This document shows, piece after piece, positions 5,782 through 6,674 of a stretch of DNA of 6,674 bases. The notes under the pieces were generated by a model. That model saw only the letters and a list, made by a program, of their open reading frames with translations, was not told the origin of the DNA and did no database searches. The translations under genes and the position numbers were made by a program. The DNA is from an uncultured Actinomycetes bacterium. GTDB taxonomy: Bacteria > Actinomycetota > Actinomycetes > Nanopelagicales > Nanopelagicaceae. Position 1 is the first letter of the stretch. The number at the start of each line of letters is the position of its first letter. The DNA lies in the NCBI GenBank assembly GCA_903907665.1, contig CAIVOW010000034.1:1-6674 (forward strand), given 5' to 3'.

Positions 5782-6674
5782 GATGAGTACGCTGAATTCT
5801 CATGAACATACATGGCCGATAAGTCATTGGTCCAAATTGTTCCAGTTGAGTTGCCTGCTTTAAGATCGATAAGTATCTGGATATTCTTCCCGCTTAAATC
5901 TACTTCTGAGCGATTGACACCTGGAGCACTGGACTTACACACCATTACATCGTTGAGTGAAACATCAATTGTGTGAGGATCAAAGGTTGCAGTTGTGGCT
6001 CCAACCGCTGCTAGAACTCGACCCCAGTTAGCATCGCCACCGTTGAGAGCACACTTAAGCAGATTATTTCGCGCACAGCTCCTTCCTACTTCAATGGCAT
6101 CAGCAACCGTATGTGCATTAACTGTGATGATCTCTACAATCTTTGTGTGACCCTCGGCATCAGATATCAGTTCATAAGCTAAATAGGTGGCACATTCCAA
6201 CACAAGCGCCTTTAGTTCCTCATTCGACAGGGTAATCCCGCTAGCTCCCGAAGCCATAAATGTCACTGTGTCATTAGTGGACATGCATCCGTCTGAATCT
6301 ATTCGGTCGAATGTTTGAGATACGACGCCTTGAAAAATCGCCTGTGCCTCTCCATCAACAATGGCATCTGTAACAATGACGCTCAACATAGTGGCAAGGG
6401 AAGGCGCTAACATTCCAGCACCTTTTGCCATGCCAAATATACGAACTCCTTTGAACTCTTTTTCAAAGTACTTGGCATGCGAATCCGTTGTCATGATGGC
6501 TTCTGCAATATGTTCGGCATGATCTGTTGCAAGAGAGTCAGTTGCGGTATCAATACCGCTCAAGATTTGATTCATAGGAAGTCTGACGCCGATAAGCCCG
6601 GTTGAACAAACAACAACATCAGTCGCATCAATAGCCAGCTTAGCTGCCAGGTACTCCGCAGTTTTATGGGTATC
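5778..6674 (-). CDS. argJ: Arginine biosynthesis protein ArgJ (glutamate N-acetyltransferase / ornithine acetyltransferase), 5' end missing
   Basis: ArgJ moves the acetyl group from N-acetylornithine to glutamate, giving ornithine and recycling acetylglutamate; some members also use acetyl-CoA. The reading frame is open to the window edge, so the true start lies outside. 298 residues are visible, roughly the last three quarters of a usual 390-410 residue protein. The first in-frame Met (6573-6575) is internal, because the 33 codons before it encode family sequence including STGLIGVRLPM. The self-cleavage and nucleophile motif is present as KGAGMLAPSLATML, with the catalytic Thr at visible residue 95. 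Further family blocks are DSDGCMSTNDT, RNNLLKCALNGGDANWGRV and the C-terminal NDLSAMYVHENSAY. The precursor should therefore split into alpha and beta chains. The stop codon overlaps the argB start as ATGA, which implies translational coupling. Identification is secure; whether it is mono- or bifunctional cannot be read from sequence. Confidence 0.96.
   Translation of the reverse strand, partial: DTHKTAEYLAAKLAIDATDVVVCSTGLIGVRLPMNQILSGIDTATDSLATDHAEHIAEAIMTTDSHAKYFEKEFKGVRIFGMAKGAGMLAPSLATMLSVIVTDAIVDGEAQAIFQGVVSQTFDRIDSDGCMSTNDTVTFMASGASGITLSNEELKALVLECATYLAYELISDAEGHTKIVEIITVNAHTVADAIEVGRSCARNNLLKCALNGGDANWGRVLAAVGATTATFDPHTIDVSLNDVMVCKSSAPGVNRSEVDLSGKNIQILIDLKAGNSTGTIWTNDLSAMYVHENSAYSS

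Noticed and set aside
5778..6575. argJ as a complete 265-residue gene starting at the Met at 6573-6575
   Set aside because: The frame stays open to the window edge and the upstream codons encode conserved ArgJ sequence, so this Met is internal and the gene is simply cut by the window.

Overview
The window is one face of an arginine biosynthesis operon from a low-to-mid GC (mid-40s % by eye) actinobacterium. All recognisable genes lie on the minus strand, so reading order runs from position 6674 down to 1: argJ (5' end cut off by the window edge), argB, argD, argR, argH and tyrS. They are followed by a gene-free stretch of about 590 bases that looks like the promoter and leader region of a ribosomal RNA operon, whose 16S gene should start just beyond position 1. 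The order argJ-B-D-R-H followed by tyrS and then rrn is an actinobacterial arrangement, and the leader carries the TTGAGAACTCAA element typical of actinobacterial pre-rRNA. The modest GC, very tight gene packing and actinobacterial-type proteins would fit a streamlined freshwater actinobacterium such as the acI/Nanopelagicales group. That placement is inference; no 16S sequence is visible.

Layout (minus strand): argJ 6674-5778 (partial) overlaps argB 5781-4990 by ATGA. argB overlaps argD 4993-3824 by ATGA. argD overlaps argR 3831-3307 by 8 bases. argH 3295-1868 follows after 11 bases and tyrS 1863-592 after 4 bases. Only argH has a clear Shine-Dalgarno; the other internal genes look translationally coupled. 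No internal promoter or terminator was seen among the six genes, so they are probably one transcript started upstream of the window, where argC would be expected. Positions 591-1 hold no credible gene. They hold an 11-bp tandem repeat just after tyrS, two candidate sigma70-type promoters (355-384 and 180-208), and the pre-16S leader with its boxA-like element.

Together ArgJ (acetyl transfer from acetylornithine to glutamate), ArgB (N-acetylglutamate kinase) and ArgD (acetylornithine aminotransferase) make up most of the cyclic ornithine pathway. ArgH performs the final step to arginine, and ArgR is the arginine-responsive repressor. The argF and argG steps are not in this segment. TyrS charges tRNA-Tyr and is a common actinobacterial neighbour of argH.

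I did not find a previously undescribed system. The most interesting points are an N-acetylglutamate kinase that appears to lack the arginine-sensing N-helix and C-terminal signature although it sits in a cyclic (ArgJ) pathway, a D-A in place of the usual D-E in the ArgD cofactor motif, and the abutment of the operon onto rRNA promoters with no recognisable terminator between.
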